This document shows positions 32,009-41,271 of a DNA stretch of 46,300 nt, piece after piece. The DNA lies in contig JAVBPG010000020.1 of NCBI GenBank assembly GCA_031549685.1, positions 1 to 46,300 of the forward strand, written 5' to 3'. Each line of letters starts with the position of its first letter. The stretch's first letter is position 1. The position numbers and the translations under genes are program-made. The stretch is from JAITMY01 sp031549685 (GTDB lineage: Bacteria > Bacteroidota > Bacteroidia > Bacteroidales > UBA932). The notes under the pieces were generated by a model that did not search any database, was not told the DNA's origin, and worked only from the letters and a program-made list of their open reading frames with translations.

Positions 32009-32569
32009 TTACTCAACCTCTGGCTCACTTTTTATAAGAAATTCCCGATCTCCATTTTGATAATAAGTACCATAAACATTGCGACGAACCAAAGATTCAA
32101 GGTATTGTATTTCTCTAATTTTATCAAACACTATAAAGTCATTTTTTAAAAAATCTCTACAAAAATGATCTAGATCAAATACAATTTGTTCTATAGCCCT
32201 TTTTATTTGCTCAGCACTATTAATTGGATAATTATCAAAAGTTATTTGTAAAAAATCTCTATCCCTTTGTTCAAAAGGGGCTATTTTTTCTTTCCAATAC
32301 AATAAACCAATGCTATCATATTTATCGGTAGTTTTTTTAAATCCTGCTTTCCCAAGTTTGGGATTTGCCATCCATGGATAATCATGAAAATGAAAACCGC
32401 AATAGTAAAAATCAATATAGACATCATTATCCTTTACAAATTTATAACAATCATGCCCATAATTTGTTGTAGAAAAGTCGTGGTTAAAGTCGAATTGCTT
32501 TAAGAACGGAACTAATTCGTTGTCAATTGATTTTCTTAATTGCCTTTTTAATTCAAACTCTTGATCCAT
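32009..32569 (-). CDS. uncharacterised AT-rich cytoplasmic protein upstream of dinD
   Basis: The 186-aa protein is not recognised. It has no signal peptide or membrane segment. It is rich in aromatic and acidic residues, with YYCGFHFHDYPWMANPKLG and LQITFDNYPINSAEQIKRAI. The layout, a beta-rich first half and a helical second half, resembles DUF4304-type proteins only loosely. AT content is much higher than in purL next to it, so it was probably acquired together with dinD. A defence-island accessory role is possible but unsupported. Confidence 0.6.
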   Translation of the reverse strand: MDQEFELKRQLRKSIDNELVPFLKQFDFNHDFSTTNYGHDCYKFVKDNDVYIDFYYCGFHFHDYPWMANPKLGKAGFKKTTDKYDSIGLLYWKEKIAPFEQRDRDFLQITFDNYPINSAEQIKRAIEQIVFDLDHFCRDFLKNDFIVFDKIREIQYLESLVRRNVYGTYYQNGDREFLIKSEPEVE

Positions 32570-32594
32570 AAGCCATCTTTTTAGTTGGTTTCTT

Positions 32595-35500
32595 CTATTT
32601 CATTTTCTCTACCCACTCCCTTGCCCTTACAAACGCTTCTATCCACGGGGTGATTTCGTCCTGCCTGTTGAGGTCGGGGTAGTAAGCGCAAGTCCACGGG
32701 CGAATGGCGCGCTCGAGGTGCGGCATCATGGCCAGGTGGCGGCCGTCGGCGGAGCAAATGCCGGCCACGGCAGCGGGCGAGCCGTTGGGGTTGGCGGGGT
32801 ATGCATCGTAGGCGTAGCGCAGCACCACGTTGTACTTGTCGGCGCCGAGCGGCAACTCAAATTTTCCTTCGCCGTGCGCCACCCAAATTCCTAATTTAGA
32901 ACCGCTTAATGAGCCGAGCAGGATTGAAGAATTTTGCGGCACCTCAACGCCCACAAATTCGCTCTCGAACTTGTGCGAGTCGTTGTGCAGCATGCGGGGT
33001 TTTACCTTGTCATCAGGTGTAATCAATCCCAGCTCCACCATCAGCTGGCAGCCGTTGCAGATGCCGAGGCTGAGCGTATCGGGGCGGGCGTAAAAGCTAT
33101 CCAGCGCCTGCTTTGCTTTTTCGTTGTACAAAAATGCCCCCGCCCAACCTTTGGCCGAGCCCAGCACATCGGAGTTGGAGAAACCGCCCACGAACACAAC
33201 CATGCTTACATCCTCCAGCGTTTCGCGTCCGCTGATGAGGTCGGTCATGTGCACATCCTTTACATCGAAGCCTGCGAGGTGCAGCGCCCACGCGGTTTCG
33301 CGGTCGCACTGCGAGCCCTTTTCGCGAATGATGGCGGCACGTACTCCCGATTTTTCCTTGCGATAAGGATTGATATTATACTGCTCATACTTACCCGTGA
33401 ACTTTTGCGGCAGGCGGTACCGTATGGGCTGGTTTTTGTAATTTTCAAAGCGCGCTTGGGCCTGAATCTCGCCGCTCTGCTTTCTATCCAAAAGGTACGA
33501 GGGCTTGTACCACACATCGCGCAGCTCGTCAATATCCAGCTTGTACTTTTGTCCGTTGTGGAAAAGGCGCAGCGTGCGAACCGTAATGGGCGCGCCGATT
33601 GAGACGGCCTCCACACCGTGCTTGTGCAGCAGCTCCTTTACGGCTACGGCATCTTTTACCTGTAAAACGATGGCAGGATTTTCGGCAAATAAGGCGTTGC
33701 CCAACTTGCCCAGCGGCGTGAGGTCAACCTCAAGCCCGCCCTCGGTGTTGGCAAAGTTCATTTCGAGCAGCGTGGTTATCAATCCGCCCGCCGACACATC
33801 GTGCCCCGCGAGCACCATGCCCTTTTCGATGAGCTCCTGCACAGCGGTAAATGCCTTTGCAAAGTAGGCGGCATCGGCCACATCGGGGGCTGCGCCGCCC
33901 AACTCGCCGACCACCTGCGCCGCGCTGCTGCCTCCCAGCGTAAGCGCCGTTTTGCTCATGTTGATGTAAAGCAGCGTGCTGTCAACGCTGTTTTTGAGCA
34001 CAGGGCCAACGCACTTGCGAATATCGGTAACCTCGCCAACGGTAGATATAATCACGGTTCCCGGCGCATACACCTTTTTCCCGTCGGGGTATTTTTGTGT
34101 CATCGAGAGCGAATCTTTTCCCGTAGGAATGTTCAAGCCCAGGGCTTGCGCAAAATCGCTGGCGGCTTGCACGGCGCTGTACAGGCGCGCGTCCTCGCCC
34201 TCGTTTTTACACGGCCACATCCAGTTGGCGCTGAGCGAAACGCCCTTCAATCCACCTTCGACGGGAGCCCACAACAGGTTGGTCAGCGATTCGGCAATGG
34301 CCAGGCGCGAGCCCGCTCCGGCGTTGATAAGCGCGGCGGCAGGCGCGTGGCCGATGGAGGTTGCAATGCCCCGCTTGCCGTGGTAGTCGAGCGCCACAAC
34401 GGCCACGTTGTTTAGCGGCAGCTGAATCTCTCCGGCGCACTGCTGCATGGCAATTTTTCCGGTAACGGAGCGGTCCACCTTGTTGGTAAGCCAGTCCTTA
34501 CACGCCACCGCTTCCAACTTCAACACCTCGGTTAAAAGCGATTCCCAATCATCATCTGCATCAATAGCAGCGGGCGCTTTTTCGGTCACGGCGGTGTCCT
34601 TCATTACCGTTTTTGGCGGGTTGCCGAACATGTCGTCGAGCAGCAAATCAATCGGCTTTTCGTGCGTTACGGGATTCTCGAAGGTGAACTTCATGTCGCC
34701 CGTGGTGCGGCCGATCACGTACATGGGGGCGCGCTCGCGCTCGGCAATGCGGCGCAGCAGCGGCAAATCCTCCTCGTGCACCACCAGGCCCATGCGCTCC
34801 TGGCTTTCGTTACCCACAATTTCTTTGGCGCTCAGCGTGGGGTCGCCAACGGGTAATTTGCTGATGTCGATTAAACCGCCCGTGGCCTCAACCAGCTCCG
34901 AAAGGCAGTTGAGGTGGCCGCCCGCGCCGTGGTCGTGAATGGAGATGATGGGATTTTTGGCGCCCTCGCACAGCGCGCGAATGGCGTTGCACACGCGCTT
35001 TTGCATTTCGGGATTTGAACGCTGCACGGCGTTGAGCTCAATGCCGCTGGTAAATTCGCCTGTAGCCACGCTGCTCACCGCGCCGCCGCCCATGCCAATG
35101 CGGTAGTTGTCGCCACCCAGCAATACTACTACATCACCAACGCTGGGCGTATCCTTCAGGCTGTCGATTTTTTTACCGAAGCCAACGCCTCCGGCCTGCA
35201 TAATTACCTTGTCGTAGCCGTACATTTTGCCCTCGTGCTCGTGCTCAAACGTAAGCAGCGAGCCGCAAATCAAGGGTTGACCGAACTTGTTGCCAAAGTC
35301 GCTGGCGCCGTTCGAGGCTTTTATCAAAATATCCTCGGGCGTTTGGTACAGCCAGGGGCGGGGGGCGAGGTGCTGCTCGGCATCCTTCAGGTTTTCCTCA
35401 ATGCGCGGGTACGAGGTCATGTACACGGCCGTGCCTGCCATGGGTAGCGAGCCCTTGCCTCCGGCTATGCGGTCGCGGATTTCGCCGCCGGTGCCGGTAG

Positions 35501-36287
35501 CCGCACCGTTGAAAGGTTCAACGGTGGTGGGGAAGTTATGCGTTTCGGCCTTGAGCGAAATCACGGTTTCCACTTCGCTTGTGGCAAAATAATCGGGCTT
35601 GTCCTCGCTCACCGGAGCGAACTGCTCCACCACGGGGCCCTGTATAAAAGCGCAGTTATCCTTGTAGGCGCTTACCACGCGGTTGGGGTTTTGCTGCGTG
35701 GTTTTTTTAATCAAGGCGAAAAGCGTGGAGGGCATTTCCTTGCCGTCAACTACAAATGTACCGTTGAAAATTTTGTGGCGGCAGTGCTCGGAATTTACTT
35801 GAGAGAAACCAAATATCTCACTATCAGTTAATTTACGATTGAGTTTTTTACTCAACTCCTCCAGGTATTTTACCTCCTCGGCGCTCAGCGCAAGGCCCTC
35901 TTTTTTGTTGTACTCCGCAATGTTTTCGATGTAAAAAATGGGGTCGGGTGCATGCTCGATAGTAAACACATCCTGCGTCAAGCCCTGGTACATGGCCTGC
36001 AGCATGGGGTCGAACTTGGCCTTTTTGCTTGCGGCGGGAAAGAATTCTTCGATGCGCTTAATGCCCGTTAGGCCCATGTTTTGGGTAATTTCCACGGCGT
36101 TGGTGCTCCACGGCGTAATCATTTCGCGGCGCGGCCCCACGTAGGTTTGCTTGGCATCAAGCGAGGGTTTGTCAACATATTTTGCACCCGAAAAAAGCCA
36201 CTCCAGCTTCTGGATGTCGCCTTGCTCAAGCGGATTTTCGATGCTTACGGCCAACACGCTGGCGGGGGATTGGAAGAAGAGAACCAT
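32595..36287 (-). CDS. purL: phosphoribosylformylglycinamidine synthase, single-chain
   Basis: The 1230-aa enzyme performs the fourth step of purine synthesis, turning FGAR plus glutamine and ATP into FGAM. It is the large form with PurS, PurL and PurQ parts in one chain. An N-terminal PurS-like region is followed by linker motif FGFSQVNSEHCRHKIFNG and ATP site LKAETHNFPTTVEPFNGA. GGEIRDRIAGGKGS and ISIHDHGAGGHLNCLSE come next. The C-terminal glutaminase holds the nucleophile in LGICNGCQLMVELG and the histidine in MMPHLERAIRPW. Length is normal. It is monocistronic, preceded by a repeat-rich AT gap, and no purine riboswitch is seen. Confidence 0.97.
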   Translation of the reverse strand: MVLFFQSPASVLAVSIENPLEQGDIQKLEWLFSGAKYVDKPSLDAKQTYVGPRREMITPWSTNAVEITQNMGLTGIKRIEEFFPAASKKAKFDPMLQAMYQGLTQDVFTIEHAPDPIFYIENIAEYNKKEGLALSAEEVKYLEELSKKLNRKLTDSEIFGFSQVNSEHCRHKIFNGTFVVDGKEMPSTLFALIKKTTQQNPNRVVSAYKDNCAFIQGPVVEQFAPVSEDKPDYFATSEVETVISLKAETHNFPTTVEPFNGAATGTGGEIRDRIAGGKGSLPMAGTAVYMTSYPRIEENLKDAEQHLAPRPWLYQTPEDILIKASNGASDFGNKFGQPLICGSLLTFEHEHEGKMYGYDKVIMQAGGVGFGKKIDSLKDTPSVGDVVVLLGGDNYRIGMGGGAVSSVATGEFTSGIELNAVQRSNPEMQKRVCNAIRALCEGAKNPIISIHDHGAGGHLNCLSELVEATGGLIDISKLPVGDPTLSAKEIVGNESQERMGLVVHEEDLPLLRRIAERERAPMYVIGRTTGDMKFTFENPVTHEKPIDLLLDDMFGNPPKTVMKDTAVTEKAPAAIDADDDWESLLTEVLKLEAVACKDWLTNKVDRSVTGKIAMQQCAGEIQLPLNNVAVVALDYHGKRGIATSIGHAPAAALINAGAGSRLAIAESLTNLLWAPVEGGLKGVSLSANWMWPCKNEGEDARLYSAVQAASDFAQALGLNIPTGKDSLSMTQKYPDGKKVYAPGTVIISTVGEVTDIRKCVGPVLKNSVDSTLLYINMSKTALTLGGSSAAQVVGELGGAAPDVADAAYFAKAFTAVQELIEKGMVLAGHDVSAGGLITTLLEMNFANTEGGLEVDLTPLGKLGNALFAENPAIVLQVKDAVAVKELLHKHGVEAVSIGAPITVRTLRLFHNGQKYKLDIDELRDVWYKPSYLLDRKQSGEIQAQARFENYKNQPIRYRLPQKFTGKYEQYNINPYRKEKSGVRAAIIREKGSQCDRETAWALHLAGFDVKDVHMTDLISGRETLEDVSMVVFVGGFSNSDVLGSAKGWAGAFLYNEKAKQALDSFYARPDTLSLGICNGCQLMVELGLITPDDKVKPRMLHNDSHKFESEFVGVEVPQNSSILLGSLSGSKLGIWVAHGEGKFELPLGADKYNVVLRYAYDAYPANPNGSPAAVAGICSADGRHLAMMPHLERAIRPWTCAYYPDLNRQDEITPWIEAFVRAREWVEKMK

Positions 36288-36490
36288 AGTAGGATTTATG
36301 ATTTAGGATTGACGATTTATGATTTAGTGCATTGAAACACAGCGCGTGGAGGATTTATAGAGAATCAAAGGTTGTAAGTGTTTAATTTAAAATACATTGC
36401 GTGTTGCCATGCTGCTTTAAATCAAGTAACGAAGATAGTCAACGAAAGGAGATTTAGCAAAAATAAATATCGACAGCTTGTGAAACAAGC

Positions 36491-36525
36491 AAATCGCCCT
36501 GCAGTCGGGGCTTACAGGGCGATTT
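36491..36525. terminator. strong hairpin terminator after the lipoprotein gene
   Basis: AAATCGCCCTG (36491-36501) pairs perfectly with CAGGGCGATTT (36515-36525), with 13 nt between. On the minus strand it follows the lipoprotein stop (36546) and leads into TTGCTTGTTT. On plus it is followed by TTGTTT. The gap 36288-36490 otherwise holds only AT-rich sequence with short GATTTA repeats. Confidence 0.8.
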
Positions 36526-36545
36526 TTGTTTATACGTACATTCCG

Positions 36546-37295
36546 CTACTTTTTCTTGGTTGGCTGCTCCTTTTCCTGAGACTTCGAATCGGTCTTCGGC
36601 TTGGGCCGAGCTTGTCCCTTGCAATCGCCGTATAGCAAAATTACCGCTGCCAGCTCCTTGTTGGTGCGCACTTTTACATCCTTGTTTTTAATTTTTTCAA
36701 CCAGCTCGGGGCAGTCGCTGAAGTAGTGCGGACCCCACCTTTTGAAAAAGCGGTTGGCGGGCAAAAAGATAGATGAGGCAATGTTGCTCAGCGCAATTTT
36801 GGTGGGCACCTCCTCGTTGGGGCGCTGCAGGTAGTACCAAATGTCGGGCGCGCCGATAGAGTTTGTGGAGGTGTACGTGCTGGCCGAACCGTCGGAGTGA
36901 ACCAAGTACCCCTCGCCCGTGGCAAAGGCGGCAATGTAGGGTAGCCCCACCATGTTGATCATCCATATCTTTTTCTTTGACATTTTTTTGTTGCCCTTTT
37001 TATCCAGCTCAATCCAGCTGGTAAACATCAGCTTTGAGGCTTTATCCTCGCCCGCTTTCTCGTGCCAAACCTCTATGTAGCTTACGTCCTGGCTCGCTAA
37101 TTTTACGGTTTTATCCTGTCCGGCCGGCACTAAGCCCACCGTTTTTGTTGTGGGCGAAGGCACCCCGATCATACCCATGCGCACCGAGCCGTCCTTCATG
37201 TACACCTTTCCCCGCAAGGGATTGGGAGCGCCGCAGGAGGTAAGCAGCAGCGCCGATACGGTAAGCAGCGATAGTAGTTTGAACCCGTTTTTCAT
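36546..37295 (-). CDS. lipoprotein of unknown function
   Basis: The 249-aa product has a lipoprotein signal (LLTVSALLLTSCGAPN, lipid Cys21). The mature protein begins LRGKVYMKDGSVRMGMIG, a beta strand pair, and continues with SQDVSYIEVWHEKAGED and INMVGLPYIAAFATGEGYLV. The C-terminus is very lysine-rich. I do not recognise the family. It lies 27 nt downstream of the protease/barrel gene on the same strand, so a shared envelope function is likely. Confidence 0.65.
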   Translation of the reverse strand: MKNGFKLLSLLTVSALLLTSCGAPNPLRGKVYMKDGSVRMGMIGVPSPTTKTVGLVPAGQDKTVKLASQDVSYIEVWHEKAGEDKASKLMFTSWIELDKKGNKKMSKKKIWMINMVGLPYIAAFATGEGYLVHSDGSASTYTSTNSIGAPDIWYYLQRPNEEVPTKIALSNIASSIFLPANRFFKRWGPHYFSDCPELVEKIKNKDVKVRTNKELAAVILLYGDCKGQARPKPKTDSKSQEKEQPTKKK

Positions 37296-37322
37296 GTTTT
37301 TTGATTTTAAAAATAGCTTTTA

Positions 37323-39020
37323 CTAAAAAGCAATACCAATATATACTCCCAAGGCCGGCGTCTTTATTTTTTCCTCATCCATGTACGCCCACTTGCCACG
37401 GTACTCCACGCCCAGCAAGGGATAAACGCTTTTGCCAAAGTTGTACATGGCTTGAACTCCGACCGAATAACCCCACGTAAAACCCGTATGCTCCTCGCCG
37501 CCGAAATCCACCCCCACCAAGCCCTTTGCGTATGGAACCAGGTAAACGTCCGAAATTTTTATGGGCAGCTGCAACCCTATACCCGCTGCCACTCCCACGT
37601 AGCTTTTCCAGCTCGTTGTGGTATCGCTGAGGCTTGGCGTTACGTAGTTCGGCTCTACCTGCACCACTTTTGCCTGCCCGAATTGCACGTCAAAATCGTA
37701 AAATACATAGGTGTACAAGGAGGAGAGGTTGAGCGAGTACGACATTTTTTCGTGCTTGTCAACCAGCGGAAACGCCAAGCCTCCGCGGAAGGCCCAGCCC
37801 ACATCGTAGCCCACGCCCACGCCGTTGGTTGCCACCGCCTTTCCCTCCATCGTAACGTTATCGATGCTTGCAATGCGCCATGTTCCCTGCTCAAAAACCC
37901 AGGTGGTGCCGAAAGGTTTTTTGTCGAGCGTGTAGCGAACCGCAGTAGGAGCTGCAGCCGAAATTTCGCCCTCCACCCCCATGAAGTCCATCGGATTTTT
38001 ACTCCTGTCCAGCTTACGTACCACGCCGTCGGCCACCGCTATGCGCAGCGCCTCCACCGGCCGACCGTTGTCCAGCAAGTAGCTGATGTCGCGGTTGGCC
38101 TCGCTCGACGATGAGCTGTAGAGGCTGCGAAATGCCGGCGCCGTTATGGTGGAAAGATAGCCGTAGGAAATGTAGGGGGCCATTTTTTTGTAATCGGTAG
38201 CGGCATCCACCAACTTTTTAGCCTCCTTCTCAAGCGTTTCCTTGTTGATTAAATCATTTATATGCAATGATTTACTAACGAATTCGGAGATCATCTTGGA
38301 GGGAATGGCAATGTTTACATTTTCGCGGTTGATCACCTTCCAGGTGTTGAGCCCCACCACCTCGTAGCGGCTGCCGTTGCGCAGCAGCAGGGGGCCGCCC
38401 GAGCTGCCCGGATCGACCTGCGCGGTGTGCTGAATGACGGTGGCGCGCAGCGGGTCAATGCGGGCATCGAGCCGCAGCGCGGCGTTGGACACAATGCCCT
38501 TGCCCAGCTGCCACGATGCGCTGCCGGCCAGGTCGGGAAATCCGGCCGAAAAAACCTCGTCGCCGTCATGCACCTGCGCCCGGCTTAGCGAAATTGATTT
38601 TGTCAGCTTGGCACCGGCGGGAAAAGCGATAAGCGCCAAATCAACATCGTTGTCGATGGCCACGATGGTGCAATTTTTGTACGTCGCTACATCGCCGTTA
38701 GCGCTTTCAAACTCAACGGTAACGCTCTCCGCCTGCAGCACTACATGCCGGTTGGTAATGAGGTAGAAGCTGCTATCGGCAGCCTGATACACAAAGCCCG
38801 AACCCTGTCCGCCGCCTTTCTCTGCGTAGCTTTTAAAACGCTCGGCCGAAACGGGGTAGCCATCTTTTTTAAACTCCTCGCTCAGCTCGAGCAAAAATTT
38901 TACGGAGGATGGATGGAGGTTGGGGCGCACCACGGCTACAACATCCTTGAGGTTACTTTGGGCAAAGGCCGGAAGAGCCCATAAGCAGATGATGGCACAA
39001 GTAAGGTATATATTTTTCAT
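37323..39020 (-). CDS. secreted trypsin-like serine protease with a C-terminal beta-barrel-like domain
   Basis: The 565-aa product has a signal peptide (CAIICLWALPAFAQ). Residues 70-250 form an S1/HtrA-type protease with the full triad: His in LITNRHVVLQAES, Asp in IDNDVDLALIAFPAG and Ser in QVDPGSSGGPLLL. There is no PDZ domain. From about residue 390 the sequence becomes a run of amphipathic strands with glycines (GVGVGYDVGWAFRGGLAFPL, then YVGVAAGIGLQLPI and FTWGYSVGVQAMYNFG) and ends GVYIGIAF with terminal Phe, as in an 8-strand outer-membrane barrel. ATG 39020 is chosen for the signal peptide and the promoter upstream. It probably sits in the outer membrane with the protease in the periplasm. 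Confidence 0.8.
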   Translation of the reverse strand: MKNIYLTCAIICLWALPAFAQSNLKDVVAVVRPNLHPSSVKFLLELSEEFKKDGYPVSAERFKSYAEKGGGQGSGFVYQAADSSFYLITNRHVVLQAESVTVEFESANGDVATYKNCTIVAIDNDVDLALIAFPAGAKLTKSISLSRAQVHDGDEVFSAGFPDLAGSASWQLGKGIVSNAALRLDARIDPLRATVIQHTAQVDPGSSGGPLLLRNGSRYEVVGLNTWKVINRENVNIAIPSKMISEFVSKSLHINDLINKETLEKEAKKLVDAATDYKKMAPYISYGYLSTITAPAFRSLYSSSSSEANRDISYLLDNGRPVEALRIAVADGVVRKLDRSKNPMDFMGVEGEISAAAPTAVRYTLDKKPFGTTWVFEQGTWRIASIDNVTMEGKAVATNGVGVGYDVGWAFRGGLAFPLVDKHEKMSYSLNLSSLYTYVFYDFDVQFGQAKVVQVEPNYVTPSLSDTTTSWKSYVGVAAGIGLQLPIKISDVYLVPYAKGLVGVDFGGEEHTGFTWGYSVGVQAMYNFGKSVYPLLGVEYRGKWAYMDEEKIKTPALGVYIGIAF

Positions 39021-39043
39021 TATTTCAAAAGTAGAGAATGGCA

Positions 39044-39051
39044 CAAAAGTA
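39044..39051 (-). promoter_or_regulatory. promoter -7 box of the protease/barrel gene
   Basis: TACTTTTG on the minus strand is an exact TAnnTTTG box 23 nt before ATG 39020. A TTG about 20 nt farther up (39072-39074) fits a -33 element. A second TACTTTTG at 39026-39033 is too near the ATG to serve. Confidence 0.6.
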
Positions 39052-39168
39052 AGTAACGACGAGGACTTGCGCAACAAAAAACGGGCTGTTAACGCAAACT
39101 TTTTCTGTAAATGATTGGTTTTAAATAGCAGATAAAATAGGCGGTAAATATTATCGGTATTTATTTTG

Positions 39169-39176
39169 TACTTTTG
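39169..39176 (+). promoter_or_regulatory. rbfA operon promoter -7 box
   Basis: TACTTTTG matches the consensus exactly. The leader to ATG 39278 is about 95 nt and contains a small hairpin CAAC/GTTG near 39200-39211. The -33 element is not clear. Confidence 0.6.
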
Positions 39177-39277
39177 CATCCTCCTACCGGCTGCTGCCTG
39201 CAACGGGCGTTGTATGGCATGGCCTTTTTTGGGAAAAGAAAAAGTAAGTTAGCAACCGATTAAAACGTAAGTAAGCT

Positions 39278-39631
39278 ATGCCAACAACACGACAGCTCAA
39301 GGTGGGCAAGCAGCTCCAAAAGGATATTGGCGAAATAATTCAGCGGCAGGGCATGGCGGCCTACGGGGGTGCGCTGCTCACCGTTATGGGCGTGGAGGTG
39401 AGCCCCGACCTGGGCTTTGCCAAGGTGGTGCTGAGCATTTTTCCATCCAACAAAACGGCTGAGGTAAAATCGCTCTTGAACGAAAAGGCCATTCGCACCG
39501 AGCTGGGCAAGCGCGTTAAAAACCAGCTGCGCGTGGTGCCCGAGCTGGCCTTTGTGTTCGATGCCTCGCTGGACTACGTTGAAAATATTGAGCGGCTGCT
39601 GCGCGAAAATCCCGTAAAAATTCAAGAGTAG
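39278..39631 (+). CDS. rbfA: ribosome-binding factor A
   Basis: The 117-aa KH-fold protein assists 30S ribosomal subunit maturation. It begins TTRQLKVGKQLQKDIGEII and has LLTVMGVEVSPDLGFAKVV and IRTELGKRVKNQLRVVPEL, all typical of RbfA. The end ENIERLLRE is usual. It is first in an operon with a DsrE-like gene (6-nt gap) and a LolE-type permease; rbfA next to such a permease is common in Bacteroidota. Confidence 0.93.
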   Translation: MPTTRQLKVGKQLQKDIGEIIQRQGMAAYGGALLTVMGVEVSPDLGFAKVVLSIFPSNKTAEVKSLLNEKAIRTELGKRVKNQLRVVPELAFVFDASLDYVENIERLLRENPVKIQE

Positions 39632-39637
39632 AAAATC

Positions 39638-39973
39638 ATGGAAAAGCTCAACATTTTGTGGACAACCGAGAGCAAGGAAACGGTGTTCAACATGCTATCG
39701 TCGTACGCCATCGGCTCGGTAAAAAACGGCTGGTGGAGCGAGGTCAACATTATGCTGTGGGGCGCCTCGGTAAAGCTCGTTGGCACCGACGCGCAGGTAC
39801 AGGCCGAGGTGGTGGAAATGCTGCACCAGGGCGTACGCTTTGAGGCCTGCGAAACCTGCTGCGCCACCTTTGGCGTGTCCGATGTGATGAAAAAAATGGG
39901 CATTGCCATCAACCCCCTCGGCCCCCGCATGACCGAGTATCTCAAGAGCGGGCAAAAGGTGCTGACGGTGTAG
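39638..39973 (+). CDS. DsrE family protein
   Basis: The 111-aa product has the DsrE/YchN-like alpha/beta fold: LNILWTTESKETVFNML, NIMLWGASVKLVG, VEMLHQGVRFEACETCCATFG and the C-terminal KMGIAINPLGPRMTEYLKSG, cut here as KMGIAINPLGP. The cysteine group ACETCC sits where DsrE proteins carry active sulfur-transfer cysteines, so a role in sulfur handling is possible. It is in the rbfA operon. Confidence 0.78.
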   Translation: MEKLNILWTTESKETVFNMLSSYAIGSVKNGWWSEVNIMLWGASVKLVGTDAQVQAEVVEMLHQGVRFEACETCCATFGVSDVMKKMGIAINPLGPRMTEYLKSGQKVLTV

Positions 39974-40023
39974 CCGGGCAGCCTGCGTTTTGATGAATTT
40001 TTGAATCTTGAATCCTTGAATTT

Positions 40024-41235
40024 TTGAAGCTCGCCCTATTCATATCCCGCCGGTACCTGTTTGCCAAAAAATCGCACAACGTTATCAACCTGATTTCGTT
40101 GGTGAGCGCGGTTGGCGTGGCGGTCGGCTCGTTTGCCCTGGTGGTGGCGATGTCGGTGTACAACGGCCTCGACGGGCTCATAAAATCGCTGTACAACGCC
40201 CTTGCCCCCGACCTCAAAATTACGGCCGTGGAGGGCAAGGTGTTCAATCCGCAGGAGTTTGATTTTACCAAAATAAAAAACACGGAAGGTGTTGCGTTTT
40301 ACTCCGAGGCGCTGGAAGAAAACGCGCTGCTCAAGTACCGCGACAAGCAGCATATTGCCACCGTGCGCGGCGTTGACGATGTTTTTGTGCAGCGCTCGGG
40401 CATTGGCAAAAGCATGGTTGAGGGCGAGGCCGTGGTGAAAAAAGGAGATGTAAATTCGGCCATTGTGGGCAAGGTAATTGCCGCCACATTGGAGCTGCGC
40501 CCCCACTTTTTCGACCCGTTGTGGGTATATTTTCCGCGCCGCGGGCAAACGCTCTCTACCTTCAACGCCGCCAACGCTTTTAACCGCGATTTTCTGCGGC
40601 CCGCCGGCATTTTTTCTATCGAAATGGATGCCGATTCGCGCTACGTTTTTGCGCCGCTACCCTTGGTGCAAAACCTGCTTGGCTACGGGCACGAGGTGTC
40701 GAGCGTGGAGCTGTATTTACAGCCCGGCGCCGGCGCGCAGGGCGTAAAAAAGGAGGTGCAAAAAACGCTGGGCGAAAAGTTCAAGGTGCAAACCAAGGCC
40801 GAGCAAAACGAGGTAATTTTTCGCATGATGCAGAGCGAAAAGTGGGCTACGTTTTTCATCCTTGCCTTTGTGCTGCTGGTGGCCTCGTTCAACTCCATCG
40901 GGTCGCTTACCATGCTCATTATCGAAAAGAAAAAGGACGTGGGAACCCTGCGCAGCCTTGGCGCCGAGGACAGGCTGGTGCGCCGCATTTTTGTGTCGGA
41001 GGGTGTGATGATTTCGCTCTTTGGCTGCGCCGTTGGCGTGGCGCTGGGCTTGGCGGCCTGCTGGGCGCAGCAGCAATTCAAAATCATTAAGCTGTCGGGC
41101 AACTTTGTCATCGATGCCTACCCCGTAAAGGTGGAGCTTACCGATATTCTTCTTGTTTTCTCCGCCGTAATGCTCATCGGCTACGTGGCCGCTAACATCC
41201 CTGTGAGGTACCTGCTCAAGAGGTTTCAAAGCTGA
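40024..41235 (+). CDS. LolE/FtsX-type ABC permease
   Basis: The 403-aa inner-membrane protein has four predicted membrane helices: one near residues 22-45 (INLISLVSAVGVAVGSF) and three near the C-terminus (FFILAFVLLVASFNSIGSL, ISLFGCAVGVALGLAACW, ILLVFSAVMLIGYVA). The large periplasmic domain lies between. The family passes lipoproteins to LolA (LolC/E) or works in related export. EKKKDVGTLRSLGAED is the coupling-helix region. The start is TTG at 40024, because no ATG gives the conserved N-terminus KLALFISRRYLFAKKS. No LolD ATPase gene is adjacent. Confidence 0.85.
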   Translation: MKLALFISRRYLFAKKSHNVINLISLVSAVGVAVGSFALVVAMSVYNGLDGLIKSLYNALAPDLKITAVEGKVFNPQEFDFTKIKNTEGVAFYSEALEENALLKYRDKQHIATVRGVDDVFVQRSGIGKSMVEGEAVVKKGDVNSAIVGKVIAATLELRPHFFDPLWVYFPRRGQTLSTFNAANAFNRDFLRPAGIFSIEMDADSRYVFAPLPLVQNLLGYGHEVSSVELYLQPGAGAQGVKKEVQKTLGEKFKVQTKAEQNEVIFRMMQSEKWATFFILAFVLLVASFNSIGSLTMLIIEKKKDVGTLRSLGAEDRLVRRIFVSEGVMISLFGCAVGVALGLAACWAQQQFKIIKLSGNFVIDAYPVKVELTDILLVFSAVMLIGYVAANIPVRYLLKRFQS

Positions 41236-41247
41236 CAAGATTTTTTT

Positions 41248-41255
41248 TATATTTG
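41248..41255 (+). promoter_or_regulatory. toxin-antitoxin operon promoter -7 box
   Basis: TATATTTG is an exact TAnnTTTG box 16 nt before ATG 41272. TTTC at 41224-41227 (20-nt gap) is near the -33 consensus. Confidence 0.65.
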
Positions 41256-41271
41256 TAAAAAATAGCCATAG

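Noticed and set aside
36288..36490. Purine riboswitch upstream of purL
   Set aside because: The gap is AT-rich with short GATTTA repeats and lacks the conserved three-way-junction core and any clear terminator/antiterminator pair on the minus strand.
36378..36635. 85-codon plus-strand frame
   Set aside because: It spans a terminator hairpin and the end of the minus-strand lipoprotein gene, and has no homology.
39021..39203. N-terminal extension of the protease/barrel gene
   Set aside because: It would place a signal peptide internally and run through the promoter boxes; ATG 39020 gives a normal secretory start.
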